A stretch of 64,000 nt of DNA, taken from assembly GCF_008728515.1 (NCBI RefSeq), contig NC_044978.1, forward strand, positions 7,335,771-7,399,770, given 5' to 3'. Of this stretch, positions 47,901 through 60,117 are shown one piece after another; position 1 is the first letter of the stretch, and every line of letters begins with the position of its first letter. Made by a program: the position numbers and the translations under genes. The notes beneath the pieces are model-generated. The model was not told where the DNA came from. It did no database searches and worked only from the letters and a program-made list of their open reading frames with translations. The stretch comes from Papio anubis. Taxonomy: Eukaryota; Chordata; Mammalia; Primates; Cercopithecidae.

Positions 47901-49278
47901 ACTCATTCCTGTACCAAAATATTTTACCAAAAATATTTACCTTTATAACTCATAGTTTAGCCAAGGTGTGAATTGGACATTTGAGGTCTGCTAATTCCTT
48001 TAGGTACCACTTAGCTGTTACGGATTGTATGTAATGATTTATAAGCTTATGAGTCAATGCATCTGAAAACTGAAACATTCCTCCTAAAGTGTATAGGGTA
48101 CTTCAGTCGCCCGCCAGAGCCCAGACTGATCCATCACAAGACCAAGTTCGGGACTGTGCATAGTGTAAACAGAAGTAGGCAATCAATAGACACTTGCTGG
48201 ATTTTACTGAGTGAACTCAACTAAACTGCGTTGAATTGAACTGAGGAGTTGGCAATTACCCATTTTTTAACTCCTAAATCACAGTTCTGGTCTTCTGAAT
48301 TATTCTCATAGAACCCAAGGTGCTGCCAAGTTCAAAAAGACCTTACCAAATGATTTCTGGTGCTATTGCAATGACTTCTTTTTACCCTAAAGAGAGACAC
48401 ATAGCTTTTGTCACAACGGTATCTGCTTGGCCAATTGGCTATCGGTGAAATAAAAACTGAAAATCTGCCTTTCCTCCACGTGCCACGCCTGTAACAACCA
48501 TGTTTCAAGTCATTGCCGATCAACTATGTAGATGAGATTTTATTCAACTCCTACCTGCATGCGACTCATTCCTAGGAACCCAGCATACTAAGTTAGGAAG
48601 ACATAGAGACACTTTTCACTGTTCTTTGATGCCCCTCTCACAGCGATTCACATACTGGGAAGTTAGTCAACAAACACTAAATTTCTACTGTGTGGAATCT
48701 ATATAATAGCACCTCTGAAATAAAGGAATATATAGAAAAAAAGCTGTGGTAATTGTTCAGTAACTACAGTAACCCCAGGAGAGGTGTGGGGTGCGTGCGT
48801 GTGTGTGTCCCCTTGTCCCTGCATTCTGGTTCTCCTCACAGTTAGAGGCACAGGACTCACAGCCTAATGCCTGTCCAGGATCTGGAGCCAATCTCACCCT
48901 TAGTAAGAAGACACTTAATGTGCCTCAGTTTAACACATAAAGGATCCAGTATCAAGACCTCTCCACGCGAGATCCAATCGGGTGCTTCACTTTGTAGTAA
49001 ATGGGCTTCTGCCCTGCTCCTGAGACAAAGGGTCCTTATAATCGGAGTCCCCTTATTTGAATTTCTATTTTGATAGGCTGTCCAGGCTGCCGCTTCCTCC
49101 AGGACTCAAAGTACTTCTCTAATATTAAATGCCAGACTTTTTTGAAACAGAGAACTAAAGCCTGCCAAATGGAGGGGCCACGTGTAAGAGCCTAATGAAA
49201 TCACCATTGCGCCTAACCTAGGGGTGCCACTTGATCATTATTAACCACAGCACAGAAGTAGGGTGCAGTAATTTGGAG
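44930..49278. other. Repeat-poor unique block
   Basis: Over 4 kb with no Alu, L1 or LTR. An L2-like end lies at about 48,150-48,225, and 48,790-48,810 is a short GT/GC run. A minus-strand frame of 100 codons (45,971-46,273) is not recognised. Confidence 0.5.
48150..48225 (+). mobile_element. Probable L2 3' end
   Basis: 'ctgtgcatagtgtaaacaga', 'aatcaatagacacttgctgg' and 'actgagtga' fit a worn L2 end. Confidence 0.5.
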
Positions 49279-49444
49279 CAGTGGTTCTCATAGTGCTGTT
49301 CCCAGACCAGCAGCATCAACATCAGCAACTTCTCAAGACGTATCCCAGAGCCACCGAATCAGAAACTTGGAGGAAGGGGGACCAGCAATCTGTTTTAGTG
49401 GCCCTCCAGGTGATGCTGTGCTCACTGAAGACTGAGAACCACTG
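49279..49444 (-). mobile_element. MER5A hAT-Charlie DNA transposon with both terminal repeats
   Basis: Both ends are present: 'cagtggttctca' (49,279-49,290) and its exact reverse complement 'tgagaaccactg' (49,433-49,444). Inside are 'gcatcaacatcagcaacttc', 'ccaccgaatcagaaac' and 'ccctccaggtgatgctg'. It is a non-autonomous copy with no transposase. The 8-bp neighbours 'atttggag' and 'gtttagtg' are only partly alike. Confidence 0.9.
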
Positions 49445-49509
49445 GTTTAGTGCATGACATTGTGAGGAATGCCTGTGTTTTCATACCAGTTCCATTGCTT
49501 GTTACGGTA

Positions 49510-49645
49510 GTAGCCCCGGTAAGTGTGATTCTAACCTTTCTCAGCCTTGGATAACTCATTCATAAGGTGGAAGTAAAAGGCACATCACAGGGTTAATACA
49601 AATGTGTCCTGTGGTTTATGGCATACAGTGAGTGTTCAATTATGC
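49510..49645 (+). mobile_element. MIR SINE fragment
   Basis: 'ctaacctttctcagccttgg', 'acagggttaatacaaatg', 'ggcatacagtgagtgttcaa'. Confidence 0.6.
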
Positions 49646-49708
49646 TGTTTACTCCTAGACTGTCCATTCATTGCCTTCTTCTGCTCTCTCCCATTACCTC
49701 TTGTTTGA

Positions 49709-49887
49709 TTTTTTTTTTTTTTTTAAGATGGAGTCTCGCTCTGTCGCCAGGCTGGAGTGCAGTGGTGCGATCTCAGCTCACTGCAACCTCCACCTCCCAG
49801 GTTCAAGTGATTCTCCTGCCTCAGCCTCCCAAGTAGTTGGGACTACAGGCGCATGCCACCAAGCCCAGCTAATTTTTTTTTTTTTTA
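49709..49887 (-). mobile_element. Alu right arm only (5'-truncated)
   Basis: Minus strand: a T tail, a complete right arm, then the middle linker as a T run, after which Alu text stops. The left arm is missing. Confidence 0.9.
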
Positions 49888-50127
49888 ATGTTAAAAACTA
49901 CTTCATACTTGTCTTCCTACTCTGCTCACACTTTCCTTCTCTTATTGAGTCAAGAGTCTCCCTGTCCAGGTCCTTCTAGATTTTTCCCTTTTTAACACAG
50001 TTAACTCTTCTGTTCCTAATTCATAACATGATGATGGAAGCAATTATATCTGATTATACATGTGATTCCAAGATTCTTTTATTACTAAACTTAGGGCTTT
50101 TCGTTGGCATATTGAGTGGGAGGATTT
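49888..50127. other. Unique spacer
   Basis: No feature recognised. Confidence 0.5.
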
Positions 50128-50443
50128 ATTTTATTTTATTCTATGTATTTTTTTTTACTTTGAGACAGAGTCTTGCTCTGTCACCCAGGTTGGAGTGCAG
50201 TGGTGCGATCTTAGCTCACTGCAACCTCCCGCTCCTGCATACAAGCAATTCTCCTGCCTCAGCCTCCCAAGTAGCTGGGATTACAGATGCCTGTCACCAC
50301 ACCTGGCTAATTTTTGTATTTTTAGTAGAGACGGGGTTTCACTGTGTTGGCCAGGCTGGTCTTGAGCTCTTGACCTGAGGCGATCCACCCGCCTCAGCCT
50401 CCCAAAGCGCTGAGATTACAGGTGTGAGCCACCGTGCCTGGTC
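50128..50443 (-). mobile_element. AluS-type element
   Basis: Full length, minus strand, with a (TTTA/TTTTA)n tail. Possible duplication around 'aggatttattt' (50,121) and 'aggacttgttt' (50,444). Confidence 0.93.
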
Positions 50444-50604
50444 AGGACTTGTTTCTTTTATATAATCCAACCCAACCTGGGTTGATTCGAAAGAAGTCAT
50501 AGACAAAAACAAAATCTCTTTTATTTAAAAATGATCAAAGTAAAAGACTTCTACCTCAATCTGAAATAATTTATAACATGTCAATGAAGAAGTGCACCAT
50601 AATG

Positions 50605-50805
50605 ATAATAATAGCTATTTTTTGCTTGTTTACCTGTGCCAGCCACTGTTGTTTTATTTAAGAATCGCAACAACCTGTGAGGTAGATAGCTGCATTCCAC
50701 TTTATACGGAAAGAAGCCAAGGCGCAAAGGATTTCAATAAGTAGATGAAAGTCTCACAGCTGCAAGCAGAAGGCATCAGGACTGGCTGACTCTAAAGACC
50801 ACATT
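50605..50805 (-). mobile_element. MIR SINE
   Basis: Reverse MIR text in order: 'gtgccagccactgttg', 'caacaacctgtgaggtagat', 'gtctcacagctgcaagcag'. Confidence 0.7.
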
Positions 50806-50969
50806 CTTTTTTATACTGTCTCTAGAAATACCAGGCTTCCTCATAATAGTAAAACTTAGTCAGCCTCATCCACAAAGACAGGGGCAGACTGGAAGGAAGC
50901 CAGAGATTAATCCAGGCGATGAAGGGAACAGAATAACTGATTTACGAGAAAGTGAGAAAACAGCATCAC

Positions 50970-51025
50970 ATAATACACCCAGGTAACAAACCTGCATAGG
51001 TACCCCTGAGTCTCGAAGCTGAAAT
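50970..51025 (+). mobile_element. Tiny L1 3' end remnant
   Basis: 'taatacacccaggtaacaaa', 'cctgcataggtacccctgag' match the last bases of older L1 3' UTRs. Confidence 0.6.
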
Positions 51026-54000
51026 TCTTTTGTAAAAGGCGAGGGAAATTCAAATACGCTTCAGTTGAGAAAAAAATGAAATATGACAACTGAAATGGAA
51101 TGACAATTCTGTTTTATACAACTGCTTAGAGTATAAAATGGAATCATTATAATTATTTAAAATAACAATTTGGGGAGAGTGAATTAGGTAGTTCTAAGAA
51201 AAAACAATTTAGGGCAAGTTCTTCCCTTCCTCTAAACACCCAAAATGATTTTACCTTGAAGAACTTCTGGATTTTAGCAACTTCAGAGAAGAGTGAAAAA
51301 TTATCAACTGGGGCATTTCAGACCATCCAGCCAAATGTGAAATAAAATAATTCTGCACAGGCAGGGGGAGAAACTGAATGACCTCTTTGTCCTTGCCAAA
51401 CTTTAATTTTTATGTTTTATAAATAAAACATTTTATTTTTAAAAAGCATATGCATTTATCCTTCATGCCTCTTGGGTCTCCTGGCTAAAAAATGAATTTT
51501 CAACCTTTAACGTTTCCATTTCTCTTTTAATGGGCTCAGCACCTCCCCCACCAAAGTGTATAAGGAGAACAACAATTAAACAAAACATTTTAAACATAAT
51601 ATCTCAGCGTTGAATACTCTTGGGCTAATGAGACTTGTAAGACAGTACATTAATTTAGTATTTTCCTTCTGCATATTTAGCCCTGAGGGCCACCTTTTAC
51701 CCAAACTGATTTTTATTTTTTAAGCCTCTATTAATCAGTACTCCCCCAAAGCATTTTGATTCTTAAAATGGACTCTTAGTTTTGTGGTCATAAACACTGG
51801 TTGTGACAATGTGTTGGAATTTTCTGGCCGAATCTCCTAATGGGTTAATTTTCTGAAATAGCCAGGCTGTATAGCGAGGCTCAATGTTACTCCTAAAATG
51901 CTTAGTATATCCATTTGTTTCAGAAGTGTCATATCAGGGACAAATCAATGTGTTAAGAATTGTCTGATAATATTGTTGAGGGATTAATCTCACAGACTAG
52001 ATCATCAGCACGATTATCTTTGGCATTCTGTGTGCACACAGCTCCATTCTAAGCATGAAAAGCCCTCTAATGCCAAACTATGAGAGCCTATATATTGAAT
52101 GATCTGCCACCATTCAATATTTAATCCTGCAATTGAAGCCACTAAAGGGATATAGCAAAGTAACAAGATGAATGAATCGTGACCTCAAACTTGCAAAAAG
52201 ACAACCAAAACAATTTATCTTTCTGGCCTGTATGGCATTTTTTATCCAATATTCCTATCACTTCTCCTCAGTCTGGGAATTGTAGATTGATCAATGCCAC
52301 ATTAGCAAATACTTGAAATGAGAGCTGGGAATTTAGACAATCTATTGTTTATGCTTTAAGAATATTCTGATTCAATTTAGTTTATCTGAAGGCTAAAATC
52401 AAGAACTCATAATTAAAAATCAATTTGATTCTCTAGACTACATTTTCAAGCAACTGTGGAAAGGATGGCATAAAATAATTCAGTATCTGTGAAAAATAAA
52501 ATATAGAAATGATTTAAAACAAAAACTTAGAACTTTGTGCCTCAGAGCTTACATAGAACTCTGAAATTATATTGCTCTCAAATGCAGTAAAACCACATTT
52601 CAGTTATTAAGAGGATAAGTTCCACCCTGATTCATTGGTTAATTGCTTATTACCACATCACTTCAGCATGTAATCTTATTTTTTTCACAAGCTAAGTGGG
52701 GTCAATCTGATGTATACACGGTCAGTACTAATTCATGTAACTTTTGCTTCTGTATGCACACATATTTCAATTGGGTAAGATCAGTTTTGCTTTCAGATTT
52801 GGGGGCAGGAAGGAATAGGTAAATATGCTGTTTTCTTCTGCTCGTAAAGTCCCTATAATAAAAAAAAAAATTCTCAGATTTCTTCCCTAGGGAAATAAAT
52901 ATAAGCATATGTTAGGCAGCAAAAGAAACCAGTGGATCATTGCACAAGCAGTTAGAGAGCAAGCCCAGCCCTTGTAGATATCATAGATGCATCAGCGACC
53001 TTCTTAATAACTACTCTGTAGCTTTTGAAATAGCCCAAGGGTGATGTTTATTTCATTCTGTTACTCAATTTTATTTTGAATCACCACGTGCTCCCCACAA
53101 ACTCTTCTTCCCTAGGATTGTAACTGTAATTGTTCTCTGCCTTCATGCATGGTTTCTGGTCAGGGAATAAGAGCTCTAAATGACTGGTATGTCATAATAT
53201 CAAGTTGGCCACATTTCAGTTGGTATCTGATATCCCATAGTTTCTCAATAGTTTTGAGATGTGGAAGGAAACTGTTAATGCATATTAGAGGTATTATTAT
53301 TATTATGAACATGTCAGCAATCCTCTGTGACAAAGTGTCATTGACTTCCTGCCAACTCTCATGGATTGGTGACATTTTGTTAAGCAGTCTACTAAAAAAA
53401 TCCATAACAGGATATTAGATGGTATTTAAAAATAATATCAATGTAAAGGATCACATAAAAGGAATCCTGTATCTTAAAAATGCTAAATCCCAAGTCCATC
53501 AGCTGTGTTTGTCAATGTCTACTCTGTGTAATTTAATTATTGCGTTTCTTATGAAATTCTAGTGTTTTGGCAGCGCATATATATTAAATAAATTAGGCTT
53601 GTGGAATGATTATTTCTATATTCTGATTATAAACTATTTGCAAATGTTTCTAGCCATCTCATTTTGATTTTCTAGTTTTCTATATGTTATTCCCCTCCTG
53701 CTGCTTATTTTATTTCTGTGTATGTATGTGTAAAGATGCATATATTATGGCATGTGAAAAGATGCAGGACCATCCATCGCATTCTGCCTTTTGTTTTTTT
53801 AACTAGTATTAATCCATCAGTTTTTTTATTTAAGCTACACAGATCTCTTAGATGACAGGCAATACTGAACTAAACACTGTTTTTCCTAATGACTTGTCAA
53901 CAAGTGCAGGAAAATAAGCAGGAACAGGATTCAGATGTAAAGATTTAAGTAAAATAATGTGTCATTTGAAAAGACGTCTGTTAGTTATTTTTAATGGTGT

Positions 54001-55231
54001 GCTACATAGATGGTGATGGAAATGGATCTCATTAGGAGGAAACGCTCCAATAGCATCTTTTATCCCTCAAAGACAAACCGACATTTTCTTTACTTTCTTT
54101 CTCCATTGGGTCTTTAACTTCAGCCTACACAGATACTCACAAATCTCATCAATTGTTAGCAAAATAAATTTCTATCTTATTCAGCACTTATCTCTTCAAT
54201 TTTGCCCCCTCAATAGCTCTTTTCATTCACCATTAAACTTCATGAAAATATAGCTCAGACAGCTTCTCCTAGTTTCTCAGGGCTTCCTCACTCACCGTTG
54301 CAACCTGATGCCCCACATCCTCAAGAAATTAATTTCCCTCTTAATTTGTGTGGCGATGCCCTCTCTTTAGCCTGCCCCTATTTCTCTACTGTTCCTCACC
54401 TGCCTCCTTCTCTGTTTCCGCCCCCGCCCCACGTGGAGGCATTTCCCTAGGTTTGGCAGCTTTACCTGTCTCCCTTCTGCGCTCAGCGCTCCCCACTTGG
54501 GCAATAACTGAGGGCTCCAAGGCCTCATCTCTCCTCCCAAGTCTGCATTTCTAATTCCCATCTCTCTCCTGAGTGCTGGCTGTGCTTTTCCAAAAATGCT
54601 GGTTATGGATTGGTGGCTGGATGTACCATGTAGCCAAACACATATTTCAAGTTACATGTAATTAAACCCATTACAGTTACATTGGGGTGTGAGCTTACTT
54701 TTTATTACATCTTGCAGAAATGATGGCAAGCTGGGTGGTAAAGTGAAAGATGGTGAATAAATCAACATTCACTGTTGCACAGTTAAAGCGATTCAACAGA
54801 TTTCGGTTTTCCCTCTCCCCGGTGATACCAGACGTGTTAATACCTCTTATTAATGACCTCAGCCCTGTACAGTAGAGCAGGTGGCTGCAGCAATGGAGAG
54901 CCACTTAGAGGAAGAATGAGCCTTCACTGTTCACATCCCATAGCCCTTATACTGAAAACGTGCCCTTTTTCCCATTTGAGATAAAAGAACATAATAGATA
55001 AAATAACCATTAAATTTGGTATATCAATGACTTGAGAGTACTGCCAGTTGAATTATAAGTAAAGTTAACTAAAAATAGGGAAAAATCTAGTCAGATTCCA
55101 TTCTCTGGAGCATCCCTTTTACAATTAAGGAACAAAACATTTGAGCAATTTGTTTAGCCTATGCCTGAAACTGCTTTAAATGAAATATTATGCCATATTT
55201 TCTCAGTTGTACTTCATAAGCCTGGTTTTTT

Positions 55232-55305
55232 GCCCATTTTATAGAGGAAGAAGTCAGCCGTAAAAGGATAAGTTCAGAAACACAGAGCAAATCACTATGG
55301 CGTTC
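55232..55305 (-). mobile_element. Short MIR fragment
   Basis: 'gcccattttatagaggaaga' and 'acacagagcaaatcac' fit the reverse MIR core. Confidence 0.4.
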
Positions 55306-55729
55306 GTCAAGAAACATTTTCAAGTACCAACTCTATGCAGGGCAGTGCCAATTGTTTCTTCCTTGCAGGTAGTCTCCCAATCTATTATCTCTGCCATCTC
55401 TAAACACAGTAAATAGTCTATACAGTGCATTGGAATTGACCTTTGAATAAAAGATGCTATGAGCTGCATCATCATTAAATGCCATTAAATTTATTGAATC
55501 TGCTCAGTTACTGAAAATGAATGTTGCTTTTTCATTGTGTATTAGTCCAGGCAGTGAGGCAACATGGCTGCATCCTCATTTCTAACAGTCATGTGCCTGT
55601 GTTCGCAGGATGCTGGCCTCCTTAGAGCCAGGGCCAGTCATGGTTTTATTTAACCATGTCTATTCAAGCCTAACAATGAGTGCTCAATAACTTTGATGAA
55701 AAATTATATACAAGTGGAACAAGTCGTAC

Positions 55730-55960
55730 TGGAATCCTGAGGACATCTGGGTTTGATTTTAACTTCTGAAATTTACCAGAGATGCAATGTTGGACAAATT
55801 AGTTAATTTATCTGGACCTCAGCTTCCGTAAAGGGAGACTCTTGCCCTCTTCTCAGTCATGGGCATGGATGTCATAATCTACACAGGCAGGTTAAATCAT
55901 ATGTATGAAAATATTCTGTAAACTGAAGAACAGCTTACGAAGGCAGCTATTATTTTTAAT
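55730..55960 (+). mobile_element. Probable MIR SINE
   Basis: 'catctgggtttgattttaac', 'aattagttaatttatctgga', 'cctcagcttccgtaaag' follow the MIR order but are diverged. Confidence 0.55.
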
Positions 55961-58224
55961 ATTACTCTAACATAAAAGTCTGTAAAGGTAATTTGTTTTC
56001 CATGCTAAAAATAGTTTACAAATGGCTGAAAACATCATTAAATAATTATATGCAATTAGGCTAAGGACAAGAAACATGAGAAGAGGGACTGGTGGACAGA
56101 ATTAACAGCTATTCTGTTAAACGAACAAGCATCTCCCATGTGCAGGATTGTGTTGAGCTATGCAGGGACATCCAGGATAACCCTGCGGTGGACGTCCCGC
56201 CATTTTGCTCCAGACTGGGCAAAAGTTAACAGAAATCATCATATAAAACGGGACATGTAAGTATCATAAATGAGTCTCAGAAGGCAGAAGCAATATCCAT
56301 TTTGAAGAGGATCAATAAGAGCCTTGTGGAAAAAAAGTCACTTCTGAGATGATCTATAAACCGACAAGGTGTTGAAGGGTGGAGAGATGGGGACGACAGT
56401 GTGCCTCGGGCTGAAGGAACCGCAGAAACCAAGGCACTGCAGTGGGAGAGTGTCAGTAGTGCCACGTCAGCACAGCACACAGACAATTCAGGAACATCTC
56501 AAAACATACTGCAACCACATTTTACTGTCACTACATTGCTAACGATCTTATAGATCAGAGCGTATCGTTAGTAAACTCAAAACTAGTACTGCAATCCCAC
56601 TTTACAAAGCTGACCATTTTCTGCTGCTTTCCAACCAGGTGAACCAACAAGAGCTCTCAGAGGAGTCCTTGGCAACAACCACCAGCACAACAAAAAGGCC
56701 ATAGCTCTTTTAAAGAACGTGATTCTGCTAAATTCTTCATATTTATAATGTTCTGTGACTCAACAGCATCACACAGATAAAGCCCAGAGGAAATGTTGCA
56801 GTTAATAAATTATTAAGCTGCTCTCCTTTAAAACATTGGGACTGGGCAGTACAAAGACTTGCCATGATCTGTTAAATGCAAGCGGATCTGTAAATCTCGA
56901 AAAGAAAAACTATCTGAACTAAGGAACAGTTGGCTCTGCAGATCCCATGACCCACCCGGGATCCCCTTCTTGCAGTCTGTCACTCTTAAAAAATTTAACG
57001 CTAATACAGTCAATGAAACATAAAACCAAACTGAGGGAGGTGGGCTATGTGCACCCTCCGAAGATCTATTTTACACTTGATAGAATGACCTTTAAAGAGT
57101 CATCTACTGAAGTGCGGCTTTGCAATTAGAGCCTTGCGTCTGCACAGAAATAACTTAATTCATATTGGTGCCTTGTTTATAATATGGTGCACAGTTAAAC
57201 AAATTTCCACTTTGTCATATTCCCTGTTAGATAGTTAAATTTCAGATTTCTTTGCGCCACATACACTGACCTAAAATGGCTAATTTTTAAAGTAATTATA
57301 TGTAATTTTTTTTTCTGGCAGGTAAAATGGTTTCAAAATTACTTTAGTTCTGTTTTAAAGCCTAATCTCTATGGCCTGGGCATAGTTCCTTTTCTTTTTC
57401 TTTTGTTTTTTTTTTCCATCTACCAAACGCAAATTGGCTTATTTTGCTGAAATGGCTACAACAGAGGGCTGGCTTTGATAAGTTGTATCAGTGTGTACTT
57501 TCTGAGCAGAGAGTTTGTAGGGCAGGTGGGAAGGGCAGCTGGTGGGAGGGATCAGATTAGTGGAAACACAAAACTGTACTTTCATCTACACCTCCCTCCC
57601 TTCCCTACCCAACACTGGCAACTATCCTTATGATCAGGATGAAAAGTTGGAAAACATCCCAGTTTCATTTAAATGAGAAAAGAGATTTGACATATTAATG
57701 ATGTGGGATGTATTGAGAACAGCATCTTGCTTCCTTCTTCATATATGACTTCAGACATTTCTGTAGGGATGTTACAATATAATTTATGTTTGAAATTTCA
57801 GTTATGAAAGGGACTAGATTTAATAACACTGACTAGAGGCTGGCAGTGCAAAGGCAGGTCTAGAAGCCACCTCTGCCTAGAACACCACCTCCATCATCTT
57901 GGTGCTGGTTATCACTCTGCTCTTGTTGCAGACCCAACAACTTTTGGTCATAGATCGCGAACCCTTTCAAAATGATTCTGGTGTTTGTGATACAGAAAAA
58001 GGCTTCTGAAAAATTGGGGTGGCCAGAGAGTTCCACATTCAATTTCCTTTATGATCTAAATTTGAGATTCAAAAGCATGATAATACACAAAAGCAATAGC
58101 AAATTTCCAGTTAATCTTCTACCAAATGTTCTAGAAAAAAATTACATTGAAAACAGTGTTTCTAAGTTAGTAGGATGGGTGTAGGTCCTGTGGATGTTAG
58201 AAAATTAGGCAGAGCATTTTAGAC

Positions 58225-58415
58225 TTGGTGAGAGAACAAGGAAAAGTTGCTCTGTAGCCTCCTGCAAAGTACTTAACCTGTTTAAACCTCAAATCTATAC
58301 CTATTAAATGTGGTCAGTACTCAAGTACAATTCATAAGACTGCTTTGGAGGATTAAACAAGGGAAGGATTCAAACGATTTAACACAGCTTAGTGCATAGA
58401 AAGTGTTGAAGTGTG
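58225..58415 (+). mobile_element. Probable MIR SINE
   Basis: 'aagtacttaacctgtttaaa', 'ctgctttggaggattaaaca', 'cacagcttagtgcatagaaa'. Confidence 0.6.
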
Positions 58416-59408
58416 TATACATTAAACGTGTATTACATTATTATTATTATTTTTGCTATCATCATCAGAAGACTTTTTTAGAAAAACAACATAATAGAAC
58501 CAGGCTGAAGAAGGCTTGATGAGGCCACGGCAGAGGATTGAGAGGGATTGTTAAATCAAGGAGACCAGGTAGGAAGTAGTTCCTGGTTTCCAGAGAAGTG
58601 CTGCTGGAACTTTGAACTACAGTGGAAGCAGCTGGGAATGAAGGAGAAGCGGCAGCTATAGAGAAAAGAAAGAGCAACCCCAAATGCCCAGATAACTGAA
58701 AACACTCTAATTCCCAAGGCTTAATCAATTCCTCATAAGGAGAGGTGATAATATGGTAGCAGCCCCGGCTGGCTCTCCGCACCTCCTGCACCTGCGAGTC
58801 CACTCTGGCTTGAGCCCTTCAGCCCACTGCTGCACTGTGGGAGCCCCTCTCTGGGCTGGCCAACGCTGGAGCCGGCTCCCTCTGCTTTCAGGGAGGTATG
58901 GAGGGAGAGGCGTGGGCGGGAACTGGGGCTGCACACTGAGCTTGCGGGCCAGCACGAATTCTGGGTGGGTGTGGCTTGGTGGCCTCCTTAGTGCGGCTGG
59001 CTGGCGCCGCTGGCCACGGGCAGTGAGGGGCTTAGCACCCGGGCCAGCAACTGCAGAGGGGACACCAGGTCCCCCAGCACTGCCGGCTGGCCCACCCACG
59101 CCATGCTTGAATTCTCCCCACACCTCATCTCCCTCCCCACGGGGCAGGGCTGGGGACCTGCAGCCTGCCAAGCCGGACCTTCCCTGTGGTGGGCTCCTGT
59201 GCAGCCAAGCCTCCTCGATGGGTGCCACCCCCTGCTCCGGGGCACCCGGTCCCATTGGTCACCCAAGGGCTGAGGAGTGCGTGGCTGGGGACTGACAGGC
59301 AGTTCTGCCTGTGGCCTCCTGCGGATCCACTAGGGGAAGCCAGCTGGGCTCCTGAGTCACGTGGGGACTTGGAGAACTTTTATGTCTAGCTAGAGGATTG
59401 TAAATGCA

Positions 59409-59550
59409 CCAATCAGCATTCTGTGTCTAGCTCAGGGATTATGAACACACCAATCAGCACTCTGTCAAAAATGGAAAAATCAGCTCTCTTTAAAATGGAC
59501 CAATCAGCTCTCTGTAAAATGGGCCAATCAGCAGGATAAGGGAATAAAAG
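59409..59550 (+). promoter_or_regulatory. LTR12 core promoter: CCAAT boxes and TATA-like box
   Basis: 'ccaatcag' begins at 59,409, 59,450, 59,500 and 59,524, and 'aataaaag' lies at 59,543-59,550. In studied LTR12 copies this layout binds NF-Y and drives transcription to the right, starting about 25-30 bases after the TATA-like box, here near 59,575. That this copy is active is inference. The repeat of boxes is fewer than in the longest LTR12 variants. Confidence 0.7.
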
Positions 59551-59625
59551 CAGGCTGCCTGAGCCAGCAGTGGCAACCTTGGGTCCCGTTCCCCACTGTG
59601 GAAGCTTTGTTCTTTCACTCTTTGC

Positions 59626-59631
59626 AATATA
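59626..59631 (+). promoter_or_regulatory. Altered LTR polyadenylation signal
   Basis: The R-region hexamer reads AATATA, where ERV9 LTRs usually have AATAAA. If the LTR promoter fires, transcripts may fail to end here and read into the flank. This is inference from one base. Confidence 0.5.
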
Positions 59632-59671
59632 TCTTGCTGCTGCTCACTCTTTGGGTCCGCACTGCCTTTAG

Positions 59672-60113
59672 GAGCTGTAACACTCACCAGGAAGGTCTAC
59701 AGCTTCACCCCTGAGGCCAGCGAGACCAGGATCCCACCAGGAGGAATGAACAACTTTGGATGGAAGGAGTGAACAACTCCAGACTAAAAGCTGTAACACT
59801 CACCATGAAGGTCTGCAGCTTCACTCTTGAAGCCAGCGAGACCACAAACCCACTGGGAGGAATGGACAACTGGAAAGAACAACTCCAGACGCACTGCCTT
59901 AAGAGCTGTGACATTTACCGAGAAGCTCTGCAGCTTCACTCTTGAAGCCAGCGAGACCATGAACCCACGAGAAGGAAGAAACTCTAAACACGTCCGAACA
60001 TCAGAAGGAACAAGTTCCAGACACACCAACTTTAAGAACTGTAACACTCACTGCGAGGGTCCATGGCTTGTCTTGAAGTCAGTGAGACCAAGAACCCACT
60101 AATTCCAGACACA
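59672..60113 (+). repeat. Four repeats in the LTR12 U5 region
   Basis: Units start at about 59,672, 59,789, 59,903 and 60,036. Each opens with a form of 'agctgtaacactcacc', then 'gcagcttcactcttgaag' and 'ccagcgagacca'. Spacing is 114-133 bp and the copies differ. This is usual for LTR12. Confidence 0.85.
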
Positions 60114-60117
60114 ATCA

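Larger units (their letters stand above)
50461..58738. other. Long repeat-poor unique block
   Basis: More than 8 kb with no Alu. Only old MIRs, one tiny L1 end and microsatellites are seen. Frames at 52,702-52,908, 53,149-53,418, 54,348-54,554 and others are short and have no known features. A small GC-rich patch lies at about 54,410-54,500. There is a perfect 10-bp inverted repeat at 52,092-52,120. Confidence 0.5.
58739..60113 (+). mobile_element. Solo LTR12 (ERV9-type long terminal repeat)
   Basis: About 1.37 kb matching the ERV9 LTR layout: a GC-rich first half ('gcactgtgggagcccctctc', 'gggcttagcacccgggccag'), a U3 end with repeated 'caccaatcagc' boxes, a TATA-like 'aataaaag', and a U5 region of about four repeats. 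It starts with GG where TG is usual and ends in CA. The 4-bp neighbours 'ataa' (58,735-58,738) and 'atca' (60,114-60,117) are a nearly intact duplication. No gag, pol or env sequence lies beside it, so it is a solo LTR left by LTR-LTR recombination. The overlapping frames at 58,725-59,295 on both strands come from its GC-rich half and are not genes. Confidence 0.93.

Noticed and set aside
53561..53605. 'ttggcagcgcatatatatta' resembling the start of U6 snRNA
   Set aside because: The likeness covers about 25 bases with indels, and no further U6 text follows. It is too short to call a U6 pseudogene.
58725..59295. Long opposite-strand frames (176 and 180 codons), the longest in the window
   Set aside because: Both lie mainly in the GC-rich first half of the LTR12, where stop codons are rare by composition. 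They overlap each other and show no protein family.
59672..60113. Regularly spaced direct repeats that could suggest an array
   Set aside because: They are the known U5 repeats of LTR12, with unequal spacing and diverged units, not a CRISPR array.
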